DNA of 64,000 nt from the NCBI GenBank assembly GCA_020310875.1, contig CM035422.1, forward strand, positions 50,749,607-50,813,606, written 5' to 3'. Shown here piece after piece: positions 42,667-54,049 of this stretch. The notes below the pieces were generated by a model, which saw nothing but the letters and a program-made list of their open reading frames with translations, was not told the DNA's origin and ran no database searches. The DNA comes from Ceratopteris richardii. Lineage: Eukaryota > Streptophyta > Polypodiopsida > Polypodiales > Pteridaceae. The translations under genes and the position numbers were made by a program. Every line of letters starts with the position of its first letter. Positions within the stretch are counted from its first letter, which is position 1.

Positions 42667-44797
42667 TAATTTCCTTCCTTGCTCACTCAATTACACACTC
42701 AGATCGTCAATGGTCCTTTGTGATTATTCTCTTGATCCTTTTTAATTTTCTCTGGATTCTTGTCTTAATTTATGCGTCAGGAATTCGACTTCCGTTATGA
42801 TTTTGAGTTCTCGTTCCGTCAGACTTATGTTCTTTTATTTAGGTTTTCGCGTCACACACACCTTTACTTTAAGTCTTAAACTTGATAGAATTAGGTATCT
42901 TGAACTTGAGGCGTTCCTATCGACTTAAATCCACAATGCTAACGTTTAGCCTAAGCTAAGAATTGACTGAGGGGGTTGAGTAATCTTCCAACCTCGAGTC
43001 GGCTTTTCTGTTGCTCTGATGCCCTGTTGCCCAAGAAGCCGTGCTTCCCAAGCTCTGCTGTCTTCACTGCCTTGCTTGCTTGCCTTTGCTTGCCCTTGCT
43101 AGACCTGGAAAATTCCAATGTTAGACCAATTCACAAGAAGATTAAACACTTGAGTATATACACCTTTTAGTCCCTTCCCTTTTGCCCAAATTTCCAATGT
43201 GTGCCCCCTGACTTCCTAGTCCCAAACTAGGTGAACCTCAAAATAGCTTATCCAAAAATAGACGTATCCTTTATGAAAAAAACAGTTGAGGTCACGTAGT
43301 ACTCGTCATGAGCTTTCTAACGAGCTATTAAGCTCGAAAAACGGACTTCGGATGAAAAAGTTATACGCGTTCAGGTCCTGGGGGGTAAAAACTGACAATC
43401 CAATTTTCCCTCAAATATGAGCTAAGGGGTCTCCTATGAGTCTAATGGTCCAAAAATTTTCCAAAAATACCCTCAAAATTGGTCAAAAATTGAAGTCCAA
43501 AATTTGCGATGGGGTTGGGCAATCGCGATGGTCTGGGGCCGTCGCGATGGTCCAGGCGAACCGTCGCGATGGCGTGGGATTTGGACAATCGCGATGGCCC
43601 GAAAAGGCGAACAATCGCGATGGCGCGAGTCAACGGTCAAAGGTGGACAATCGCGATGGCGCGAAAAAGTGAACCGTCGCGATGGCCCGAAGTGAACAAT
43701 CGCGATGGCGTGAGGTCGAACCGTCGCGATGGCCCGAAGTGAACGATCGCGATGGCGTGGAAATGGACCGTCGCGATGGTCCGAAAAATGAGCCGTCGCG
43801 ATGGCGTGATCAAGCGGACAATCGCGATGGCGCGAAAAGGCGAACCGTCGCGATGGCCCGAAGTGAACGATCGCGATGGCGTGGAAATGGACCGTCGCGA
43901 TGGTCCGAAAAATGAACCGTTGCGATGGCGTGATCAAGCGGACAATCGCGATGGCGCGGTCAACGGTCAACGGTGGACAATCGCGATGGTCCGAAGTGAA
44001 CCGTCGCGATGGTCCGCGAGGCGATGGCTTGAGCCAATCGCGATGGTCCGATTTTGGGCTGTCGCGATGGTCCGAAAAACGAACCGTCGCGATGGTCTAT
44101 CGTGACACGTGGCACTGTCGTGGCGATGGCCTGAGCCAATCGCGATGGTCCGGGGTCAGCTGAACAATCGCGATGGTCCAAGTGGACCGTCGCGATGGCT
44201 CAAGTGAACCGTCGCGATGGTCCGAAAAAGCGAACCGTCGCGATGGTCCGGCCGAGCCGTCGCGATGGCGTGAGCCTATCGCGATGGTGCGACACAATCG
44301 CGATGGTCCGAGCCAATCGCGATGGTCCACCAAATAACGAATTTTTGAAATGTAATTGTGGTTCCGTGAATGCGCAAGTATCACCTATCTAGTGGTGTGG
44401 TCGCCTACCTCAAAAACCGAAAATTGCAGACCATCGCGATGGTCCGCCCTGCTCGGAAATTTTTGACAGAAAGTACATGTTTTACCTTTTGGAAGCTCTC
44501 CTGATGCTCTGAAGCTCTGTACCTACAAGAAAACTCAAGAAAACACAAGTGCATACAAGCGCAAAAACTCTCTCTCGCTCTCTCGCATGCACAAATGAGG
44601 GGAATTGAGGTGAATGGGGGGATATGGTGAATTTTCTGATTTTTTTGGAGATGGAGATGATGATGCGATGATGAAGATGGAGTATGGGGGAGGTGAAAAA
44701 CACTAAAAACTAAGTAAAAACAACAACAAAAACTGAAATTTTTACCTTCCAACGCCTCTTCTTGCTATACTCTTACCATCACACATTCGTCCTAGAC
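42667..44797 (-). other. E2 leader (5' untranslated region)
   Basis: This interval between the primer-binding site and gag holds a motif array (43,504-44,450), a T/C-rich part before it and an A/T-rich part near gag. Apart from the array and two possible splice donors I recognise nothing. Confidence 0.8.
43504..44450 (-). repeat. E2 leader array of CCATCGCGA motifs
   Basis: About 36 copies of a short core (TCGCGATGG on the plus strand, a few with T or G for the first C) are spaced irregularly by 10-25 bases of partly shared filler such as TCCGAAAAA and CAAGCGGACAA. The core is half of the palindrome CCATCGCGATGG; one copy near 44,430 is a full 16-base palindrome (GACCATCGCGATGGTC). A higher-order unit of 124 bases is repeated at 43,741 and 43,865. 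Open frames on both strands here are by-products of the repeat. Confidence 0.92.
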
Positions 44798-44819
44798 TCG
44801 ATCCCCGGCAACGGCGCCA
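44798..44819 (-). other. Primer-binding site of E2 (tRNA-Asp)
   Basis: On the minus strand it starts TGGCGCCGTTGCCGGGGATC, complementary to the 3' end of plant tRNA-Asp(GTC) as I recall it, over about 22 bases. It lies 7 bases from the LTR. Athila-type elements use this primer. Confidence 0.88.
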
Positions 44820-44826
44820 AATTTGG

Positions 44827-45489
44827 TGTTGCTCTAGCACAATGGTAAGTACCACGTTAAGAAGCTTCACCTCCTTAATGTCAATCCGAGGGAGAGGTAG
44901 GAGTGATATGAAGATCGTGAACGTGAGATGATGTGAGAGTGAAGGTGAGAAGCACGAAGATGCACACACACATACACACACACAATGAAGAGACAAGCAA
45001 GACACAATGGAAGGTGGGAGAATAGCTCTATTACTCAAGAACACTCTTACAAGCTCAAACTAGCTCTAATCTCTTCTTTACTCCAACAAGCTAACCTCAA
45101 AAATGAGCTCTCTAGCTCTTTTTATAGTTTCTAGACTAGTTTTGACCGGTTTCACATCTAGTGACCGGCCTAGTTAAAAAATAAGTCCTAGATGCTATTT
45201 GGAAGGGTAAACGAAGTCTAAAAATAACGAAAATTGATATGTGCACTCTACCTAAGCTCCTCAAGCTCGAGGACTCCTCGGCTTGCACAAAATGGAGCTA
45301 TGGATTACAAAATGTGGTTTTCTATGATACATATGTTACAATTAGTGATAATAATCACTGTTTGAATGTTTGGAGAATTAATAAGAAATATATTTGTTTG
45401 AAAAATTGATCCGCCTGGTTGATCCGCCTGGTTCCCTACTCCTTCTTTACATGCTTCCGTGGCGTCTGTGCCTCTGGCTGCTTCCAACA
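44827..45489 (-). repeat. E2 5' LTR
   Basis: This is the second 663-bp LTR, same ends as the 3' LTR, next to the primer-binding site. It would hold the promoter for the whole element. Confidence 0.95.
45118..45127 (-). promoter_or_regulatory. TATA box of E2 promoter
   Basis: CTATAAAAAG on the minus strand, followed by AGCTAGAGAGCTC; the same string is in the E1 LTR. Transcription is expected to start about 30 bases to the left. Confidence 0.6.
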
Positions 45490-45494
45490 CTCTC
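45490..45494. repeat. Right target-site duplication of E2 (CTCTC)
   Basis: It matches 27,866-27,870. Removing E2 and one copy restores an open, conserved RNase H segment in E4. Confidence 0.9.
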
Positions 45495-45665
45495 CATGTG
45501 TCATTCTTGATAGGTGATCTGCTCTGATGTTTGTATTCAGCTTCTTGACTACTACTTCAAAATCAAATTCCATCAGCAATAGAAACCATCATACTAGTCA
45601 TCCGGTATTACAAGGTTTATTGACTAGGTACAATAGGGCTTGATGATCGATGAAGAATTTGAATG
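45490..45665 (-). pseudogene. E4 fragment, part 1 (RNase H)
   Basis: On the minus strand DHQALLYLVNKPCNT, FLLLMEFDFEVVVKK and IRADHLSRMTHGE-type motifs are readable in pieces. This is the RNase H end of an E5-like gypsy element. It joins directly at about 45,665 to the C-terminal domain of the E5 downstream ORF, which is not a normal element order. Confidence 0.8.
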
Positions 45666-48665
45666 ATAGTTGAGCCACTCATTATTGATGCTTCCCTGGC
45701 GCTAACCTTCCCAAAATTGCATCCAGGAGCGTCTTCTGGGTATTGGGCAAAAAGATGGATTTACCTCAAGTATGTATGGTGATGATTCCCAGCTTAGTGT
45801 CGGATTCTTCTCCAAAAACTTCCTCCTCCATATGGGATCAGCTTTGTCGAATTCCTCTTGAGTGTAGGTGAATGTTTGCATGCTAAACTGGAGGTTGCAA
45901 TCTGGCTCTTTATTTGTTGTGTTCTTTATATATTGCCCGTGTTTGTTCTTCAAGTAAACCATATGGTACATTGAATGGTCTGATTATTTGTTCCACATTC
46001 TTGCTCTCGATCTTCGCTTCCTTCATGACTTTTACCACGATCTTCAAAGTCTTCTGTAAGTTGGGACACCAATAGTGCCCTCTCATGCCGGCTTAGTTCT
46101 GCAATATCCCGATGAGTTCGTTCAGAGTGGATCTCTGTTTCCTCCCTTATCAGTGAATGATGTAAGGGGGGAGAGAGAGGATGCACCTCAATCTCCTGAG
46201 TAGCCACTGTGGAGTGTGGAACTACTGGTGTCCCCTCTGTTATATTCTGTGCTAGTTGATCTTGTAGTTGCTTGATCATTTCATCTTTGCTTTTGATTTC
46301 CTCGGTGGCCTTCAGAATGGTTTCTTTGTTTTTTAGGAGCTCCTCGCCAATGACTGCGAACTGATTTGCATCTTCATTGCATTGCTCAAAATATTGGTTT
46401 TCTGCCACCTTCCACTTCCTTCTCAGTTTTGCTGTGTCATCCATGTACCTTTTCTCCCATTCTGCAATGATGGCCTGCTCCTGCTTTGAGCTGATCTTCA
46501 TACCTAGCTATCTTTTCCTCCAATGCCTTTGTGCCCTTTTCTAGCACTTCAAGAGCTTCTATAGGTTGATTACATAGAAGAGCTGTCATTAGATCCTTGT
46601 TTCTATTTCGTACGTTCTCGATTTCTTCCATGTGTATTTTGATTTGTGATTCCAATATTTTGATTCTCGCATTCATGCGTGTCTTGTTAGCCTCACTAGC
46701 TACATATTTCCTTTGTAACTCCTGTAGTCGGTCTTTCAATTTCTGCTTTTCTGTCTCTAGTGAGTAGCATTGTTGCTTGGCTTCTTGGATTTCCTTCTCT
46801 TTATCTGCTATGTTCTTTTGAGCTTGAACCAATTGGGTGGAAAGGTTCTCACCCATTTCTCGAAGTTGATTCTTTTCTTTCATTGCCTTGTCATAGTCAG
46901 CATCAGCCTCAAGCATTAACTATTGAGTGTCCATGGCAGTTTTGATCATATGTTGCACTATTGGCTTGAGTTGAGCGACGTCCACATTCAGCCAAGTTTT
47001 TGGGATGCTTGGAGCTTCCCCTATTTGGACATCCTTTCCGTGCTCCAGATGTATAGTCTCATTATGTGGTTGTCTGATTTGAAGTTGTAATTCCGATTCT
47101 TTGCTTTCTTCTTCTATGTTGACAATCTTTGTGGCACTCCCTTGAAATGTAACATCCATAGGGGAGGGTTCTGCCACTACCCTGATTCGTGTAAAGGGTT
47201 CTGACTCTTCTACCGTAGTATTTGTTAGTTCTTCCTTGGGATTTTTGAGTAATATCTCTCCTGCAAGCATAATTTCTTGGATTTGAATGTTACAAGCCTC
47301 ATTCAATTTAATGACATGTACTCTTTCTTGGGAGGTCTCCTTTCCTGCCTTGTCTTGGCTTGAGCTGATGGGCGTTTGATCCACCTTCATGTCCTTCTCT
47401 TCCACATTCTTGTTCACTTCATTTAATTCCTCGCATTGTCCATCATCCTTGGACTCGCTTCGAATGTCCACATTCAGCAAGGAGGTGTCTGGTTCTTCTT
47501 GTGCATCTGATAATGAGCTTGAATTTACTAAACCCAATTCCATGTATCTATGCACTTCAGTTAGCCTCTTTTTTCGTTCTATATCTTGATGGGCTTGTTG
47601 GTAATGGTGTCCTTGTACTGATAGATTGACTTGGCCTTCAGTGTATTGGTGTGTGGCTTCAATTGCTTTGGCCAATTCTTCTTCTGTGATCGGTTGACAG
47701 TCTTCAAGTCTTGTTCTTGGAAGCATATATGCCCTTTTGGTGGCTCGAACTTCTACTTCTGCTTGCATCATTTCCGTTAGTCTCTTTGTACCTCTCATTC
47801 TAGGTTATGAGCTAGTTTCTACTTCCTCTACAATTGTTACTCCCTTCTTTTTCCGGGGAACTATTGCTACCTTTGCATATTTGGCCATTCCTTCAGATGA
47901 TGGCATCTCTCTCAAATGATCTCTAATGCCCAAGGCATGATATATCAATATCGTCAAGGCCACGCTTCCATTCAAAAACTTCTTGTGATTCCATTGCTTT
48001 TTTGCCTCAAACAACCTCTCTTGAATATAAGGAGTCATATTGACTTGATTTCCGATTTGCTTAATAGCGTGTGACAGCATTTGTACTACAATCTTTTGTG
48101 GAGCCGTGTACCTGTGCATGTTTGGAAAACAAAAGTGTTGATGGATGAGCCTCACTTCATCTTCAATATCAATGTGGTCGATGTCATTGAAGGTTCGGGT
48201 CTTTGCTCCTTGACTTTCCTCCTTCAATACTACGGTCCCGTCCTTCTCCCATCCAAAAGCTTCCTTAATTAAGTCATGTGTAAATTGGATTATGACCCAT
48301 TCACCAACGACGTCCATGACTCTAGCCTCGGACACCAATGGATCATGCAAGGCAGGCTGCAGAGTATTCATAACTTGGGCACATCGCTGAAAGTCAGGTT
48401 TTTATATCGACAACTCAAAGTATTTATGAATGCCCGCCTTCTTCATAACGTCCATGGTTGATGTGAGCTCATGTACTACCTTGAAGTCTTTTGACATCAT
48501 AGGGAACTGGTGATCTATATCCATGATTTTGATGGTTACTAGGAACAAGAAATCCCTTGCTGGTTGATCATCTCTAAACCAATGACCCTTTTCTTTAGTC
48601 ACACTTTGCAGAGGGAATTCCAGCACTTCCTCTTGAATGCTTGTTTCAGAATCTTTGGAAGCCAT
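45666..48665 (-). pseudogene. E5 downstream ORF remnant
   Basis: The start is ATG 48,663-48,665 (MASKDSETSIQEEV), right after an ATTGCAG splice-acceptor-like string. The parts are an N-terminal globular domain to about 47,850 (GHWFRDDQPARDFLF; KKFLNGSVALTILIYHALG), a charged linker (47,798-46,920), a long coiled coil (46,916 to about 46,150; KEKEIQEAKQQ, KDRLQELQRKY), and the beginning of the C-terminal domain (SFCPIPRRRSWMQFW). Three in-frame stops (near 48,403, 47,804 and 46,920) and a frameshift pair near 46,450 and 45,960 break it. The truncation at about 45,666 removes the end. Confidence 0.8.
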
Positions 48666-48893
48666 CTGCAATCCTAATGAAAAGAGCATTAGCTTCTATA
48701 GAAGACATGTCTTTAGTGATGTGTGTTGTAGTAACATTTCATTCATTTCGTCACTCTGTTTCGCCTTGCTTGCACAAGTGAGATCCCTTACAACATAATT
48801 TTTTCATTTTTACTCGTGAAAAGAAAACAAGAATTAGTGTAGCCAAAGCAATTATTTGTTTACGTAGTAGGTCCGTTCCTATGGAAGTAGAAG

Positions 48894-51800
48894 CTATGAC
48901 CTGTCCCCTATTGGAGAATGTGCACCACTAATTCTATTATGTACATCAGGTGCCGAATGCCTGGCCTCGTAATGTGGCCCTATTATGCATACTTTAGGTG
49001 CATTTGATGCTTCATGTGTGTAAGCGAAATCTTCTTGGTGTTGGTGTTCCATTCCTTGCTGTTGCTTTGGTTTCCATATCCATTTCGTAGTAGAGGTTTT
49101 AAGCTTTGCCTTCTCCTCATTTTGTCGGGGTGCAGGCGCTTCTTTTGTCTCTTTTGTCATTCAAGGCGTTGGATTCCTGCTTCTCCGATATCTGTGACTA
49201 GTCTTGCTTGGCTTCATGGTTTTACTGTGTCGATATAATGTTTTCTCGTGCTTGTATATCTTTTGAATGGCCACTTGTGTGACCTTCTTAGGGATCCACA
49301 TTTGTTGCCGTGTTTTTTGAGCTTCTATCAAAGGCTTCGGAAGCCATACTCTCAAAACTCCTTTTAGTTCTGATTTTGTTGAAGAAGAATCCTAGTCCAA
49401 CCTTGTCTTCCTATGAGTAATGATGTGTGGTGGTGTTGCCTTCTCTGATTCCTTCACTCGATCCTTGCGAACCCATGTGAGGTTAGCATTTCTTGATTGC
49501 AAGAAGCTGACAGTGGATTTCCGATCTGCTGCTCTCTCTTTTTGATAGGAGGCTGTAAGAGTGTTGTCCTCCTTGGTTCCCTTCTATTCACCAGTCAAGT
49601 AGGATGAATCTACTTTCTCCTTAGATACATTGGGTTTGAATTCCCTTCTTCTGTCAGACTTGCTTCTCATTGATTTGTGCTGGAATCATTTGCTATGTGC
49701 TCTTCTATGGTTTGTTTAGCACTTCTGATGACTCCTGGTCTATGTGAGGGTTTCTCTCCTAATAGACTAAAGATTTCCTTGTGCCCTATTTTGGCTGAAA
49801 TGTATCCTTGAGCTAGGTGGATGCTCACTTCATTCTCAATGATCTAGTCTTGTCCTAGGATCAAGTTTTCTATTAGATCCTCATCTCTGCACTCTAGAAC
49901 TCCTTGTTCCATAGTTGCATTTCCTAGGTGGAGGGATACTATGGCTTCTCCAATGCATATTATAACTTGACCTCCCACACCTATCATGTGTGCTTTCGTG
50001 GTTGTTATAACCGTTTGAAGATCCGTGATGACCATATTTCGTATGCAACTGAGTGTTGCTCCTGAATCTAGCAAGGCATCTATTAGCTGGTACTCCGTCG
50101 TTCCAATTCCTAGGTTTAAGTAAGGCTGGGACATACTGACATTGGTCGTATCGAACTTATGACTCGGTAATTAGCCATGGGAATAGGCTCTTCTCCTTGT
50201 AGATACCACTCATCTCTTTGCCTTATCCATTCTTTCCGTTTCTTGATACGCTCTAAGGCTTCTTGCCATGCTTCCTCTCTAATTTGTTCTTCCTCTCTCT
50301 TCCTATTTTGTGCACCTACGAGGCGTGCTAACATTTGATACATCAATGGATCCATATATCATTTTACTCGACATCCACTTATGTAGTTAGGAAGAATATC
50401 TCCATCTAGAGTAGTTACATTAAGTGTTCCACTAGTGGAAATACTATTGATGATTAGAGGTCCATATCCATGTTTTTGTAATTTCTTGGCATGTTGCTTC
50501 AAGGTGTAGACTAGAACTAAGTCTCCTTCGTTTAGTCTTTTGTCTTTTATGTGTGCATCATAATATGCCTTTTGTCTTCTCTTGGCTGTATAAATTCCTA
50601 CAACTGCTTGTATTCTAGTGTCATGTAGCTTCTCAATTTGGTCTAGTTGCTTGGATAATTCATGTCCTGTCCACTCATACTGTTGGGCTACTCTCAAAGT
50701 TGGCACTAAAAAATCGATTAGCAGGATTGCGTTTTGTCCATACACAAGGTTGAATGGGGTAGTTCCAATGGCACTCTTGTAAGCAACTCGGAAGGCCCAA
50801 ATTGCATGATGCAATTCTTTGTCCCAGTTGGACCTTCCACTATTGACTATTTCTGTCAATACTGTGCATAACACCTTATTGGAACTTTCTACTTGACCAT
50901 TGGCCTGAGGGTGATATGGGGATGATTTTTTATGGATCACTAAGAATTCATTCATTAGGGACTCTATGACTTCATTGATGAAATGCGTTCCTCGGTCACT
51001 CACAATCTCAATTGGCAATCCAAAGCGAGTGAAAATGTGCTCAAAAAGGAACTTAGGAGTGGTCTGAGCATCATGCTTTCTAGTAGCCTTTGCCTCCACC
51101 CATTTAGTCAAATAATCTATGGCGACTATGATGTATTCAGCATGTGACCCTTTGGTTGGTGGGTTAATGGGTCCTATGAAATCAATACCCCATTTGGAAA
51201 ATGCTCTAGCTCAAATCATATGTCTCAAAGGCATGTCATCTCACCTAATTGGGTATTTGGCCCTTTGGCATGTCTCACAACTTCGGACATAGGTGTCAAC
51301 ATCCATATGTAGAGTTGGCCACCACAAGCCGGCAAAGAGGATCATTTTTATAGTTCTCCCGATTGAAAAATGACCTCCTGCAACACCTACATGTGCCATC
51401 TCTAATATGGGTAAGTATTCTCCTTCATGCACACATAGCCGTAACTGATTATCTTTCCCTCTCTTGAACAAGTGTCTTCCCATGATTACATAATCCTTAC
51501 TCATTTCCTCTAGGGACTGTTTCCTTGCTAAGTTGACTCCTTCCTCATGTTCTCGTGTCTTTAGGAATTTCACTAATGTTTCACTCCATTTGGGTGCTAT
51601 TATAGAAGGGTAAGGATGTGTGATCCTCTGGTATGGTTTCCTAACATTCTGTGCAATTATTGACATAATCATGGACATCTTTAGGCATATCAGGCTAGTA
51701 TACTCCTAGTCATTTCAATTCTCTTCGAGTTCCGTGAATTCTTTTGTGCATGCTCCATTTGTTTACATGGGCTTGTTCAATCAACTTCATTTGTTCGTCT

Positions 51801-54045
51801 TCCTCAACACATCTCGATAGTACACTATTGGGTTCCTTATAGTACACACTTCCTGCAATAATGTGCAAGTTCCGTGATTGCTAAATTTCCTTTTTACTCT
51901 CCTTATTAATTGAGTGTTGTGGGCCATGAGTGAGTATTGGGATTAGCTTCTCTGCCCACTTTGGACACACTTCCAAATTAAACAAATAAGTGTCTGGCAA
52001 ATCGTCTGGTACTCCACTTGGTGGTTCTCCATGTGTTAATCTAGAGAGGTGATCTACTCTTACATGGGTATTTCCCTTTTTCACAATTACTTCAAAGTCG
52101 AACTCCATCAATAGCAGAAAACATCTCACAAGTCTACCCGTGTTACAAGGCTTATTGACTAAGTACAATAAGGCTTGATGATATATGAAGAACTTGAATT
52201 TATTGGCTAAGAGATAGTGTCTGAATTTCTTTACAGCGTACACCATTCCTAATCCTTCTCGCTCCGTAGTTGTATAGTTTCTCTCGGCTTGATTCAGTTG
52301 TCTACTTGCATAGGCAATTGGATGATCTAACTTTCCTTCATCTGCCAACTGAGCTAAGATGCATCCTATTGCGTAATTTGAAGCGTCCACATGAATATGG
52401 AAAGGCTTGTTCCAATTCGGTGTTTTCAAAATTGGGGCTGTGCTAAGTCACCTTTTTAACTTGTTAAATGCCTTTTCACATTCATAATTGTGTCAATAGT
52501 CCATACAAGGGTTTGGCAATTTTGGCGTACATGTGGATAAATCGACGATAGTATCCACAATGTCCCATAAATGCTTGCACTTCTTTTGCATTCTTTGGTC
52601 TAGAAAGTTCTAAAATGACCTTGATCTTTTCTTCATCTGTACATATTCCGTTCTTAGATACTATGTGTCCCAAAATCTTCCCTTGTCTTACCATGAAGAC
52701 ACACTTTTTGGGATTGAGGCAGACTCTATATTGTCGGCATTTATCAAATATCTTCCGCAATTCACGAATGTGGTCTTGCCTTTGATTTGAATATGTACAT
52801 AGGTCATCTACATACACTTCCATACTCTTCTTTAGGAATTCTTTGAAAACATGACACATCAACCTTTGGAAAGTAGCAGGTGTGTTGTTGAGTCCAAAAG
52901 GCATCACTCTAAAAGCATAGACTCCCCATTCAATCGCAAATGCAGTCTTATGTTGGTCCTCAATAGCAATAGCTACTTGGTTGTATCCCGAGAATCCATC
53001 TAGGAAACTATAGACTTCTTTTCCTGCAACTCTTTCCAATAGGTGGTTGTGATAGGTAATGGATAGCTATCACGGATCGTGGCTGCATTGACTTTTTTCA
53101 GGTTAATGCATACTCTATGTTTTCTGTTCTTTTTAGGCACAACCACTAGTGGTGATACCCATTCCGTATGTTCTATTTCATAAATGAATCCAGCCACTAA
53201 TAGCTTGTCTATTTCCTCTTTTATTTTTGCAGCATAGAGCTTGTAATTATAGGTGTAAGGGCATTGTTTTGATGGTTTTGCCTCCGATGTCATTGGTATT
53301 CTATGGGAACAAATGGAGGTATCCACACCCTTGAGATCCTTATAGGTCCAAGCAAATACATCCTGATATTCCCGGATCAACTGTATTAATTCTTCTTCCT
53401 CCTCAGTTGACACGTCTTTTCCTATGTATGTACATCTTTCTTCTCCATCTTCTACAGTTACTATGATTTTCTTCGTTTGTTCCTTGTTATCATACGCTTC
53501 TCCTTCTCTTGCCTCCCTCTTAGGCATTTGAATAGCTATTTTTCTCTCTTCTACTTCATACCTTTTGAAATGCTCTGGAACCTCAAATAGGTCAAGGAAG
53601 ATTTGAGGCATGTACATTGGATCTTCTATGGGCCGATAATTAGAATGTCCTATGGCCATAACTGCCTTTTGTTATCCTCTTTCTTGGCTTCTTTACACAT
53701 CCATAATTGGGCATCCTCATGCATCCATGATTGATCGCTTGATCCAACACTATGGATAGACAAATCATCCTCTTTTTTATGTATGGGGTTCCATCGTAGT
53801 GGTGGTACATCTCTGTATGCAAAGGTATGCAAATTTATCTTGGTGGTGCTTCCTTGATGTTGAAGGTATAATGAATCTCGTCCGCAATCTTGCACTACCC
53901 TAAGTTGTCTCATGAAGGATCGTCCTAATATCATCTCATAGTTATTTGCTTTTCCAAATTGACAGATGGCTAAAGTATGCTCAAATTGAACTCCACAGGT
54001 GGTTAATTTGATCTTTTCTAATATTCCGAATGGATTTTCAACATG
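48894..54045 (-). pseudogene. E5 pol remnant
   Basis: From right to left on the minus strand: protease C-terminal part (53,650-54,045; YEMILGRSFM) without the DSG motif; reverse transcriptase (52,482-53,659) with VYVDDLC; RNase H (51,881-52,429); first zinc module (about 51,660-51,960); second zinc module (51,241-51,600; AHVGVAGGHF, SCETCQR); integrase core and C-terminus (50,359-51,111; VSDRG, GQVESSNK); basic helix (50,116-50,355); PR2 (49,844-50,134; LLDSGATLS, LILGQD); tail with W-x-P-K motifs (48,894-49,355). About eight stops or frameshifts separate the parts. The interval 49,356-49,843 is a degraded linker. Confidence 0.88.
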
Positions 54046-54049
54046 AGTT

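Larger units (their letters stand above)
27871..45489 (-). mobile_element. E2: near-complete 17.6-kb Ty3/gypsy retrotransposon
   Basis: On the minus strand the order is 5' LTR (44,827-45,489), tRNA-Asp primer-binding site, a 2.1-kb leader holding a motif array, gag-pol, a 230-base spacer, a very long downstream ORF, polypurine tract and 3' LTR (27,871-28,533). A CTCTC duplication flanks it. The LTRs are both 663 bp; I find one difference (28,281 G, 45,237 A), so the insertion is recent. Each of the two long reading frames has a single in-frame stop. The tRNA-Asp site and the extra downstream ORF resemble Athila; the polyprotein has unusual duplications. No second RNase H of Tat type is visible. 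The lineage is therefore left open. Confidence 0.95.

Noticed and set aside
41664-42690. Starts at 42,690, 41,664 and 30,197 of E2 reading frames
   Set aside because: All three are TTG codons; gag starts more plausibly at the ATG at 42,666, and the other two are only continuations of interrupted frames.
43436-44384. Several overlapping open frames on both strands, up to 165 codons, with repeated RDG/HRD/AIAIVHF words
   Set aside because: They come from the motif array itself; they overlap on both strands and have no start context or similarity, so they are not called as genes.
43504-44450. Repeat-spacer look that could suggest a CRISPR array
   Set aside because: Spacer lengths vary and spacers repeat, the core is only about 9 bases, and the context is a plant retrotransposon leader.
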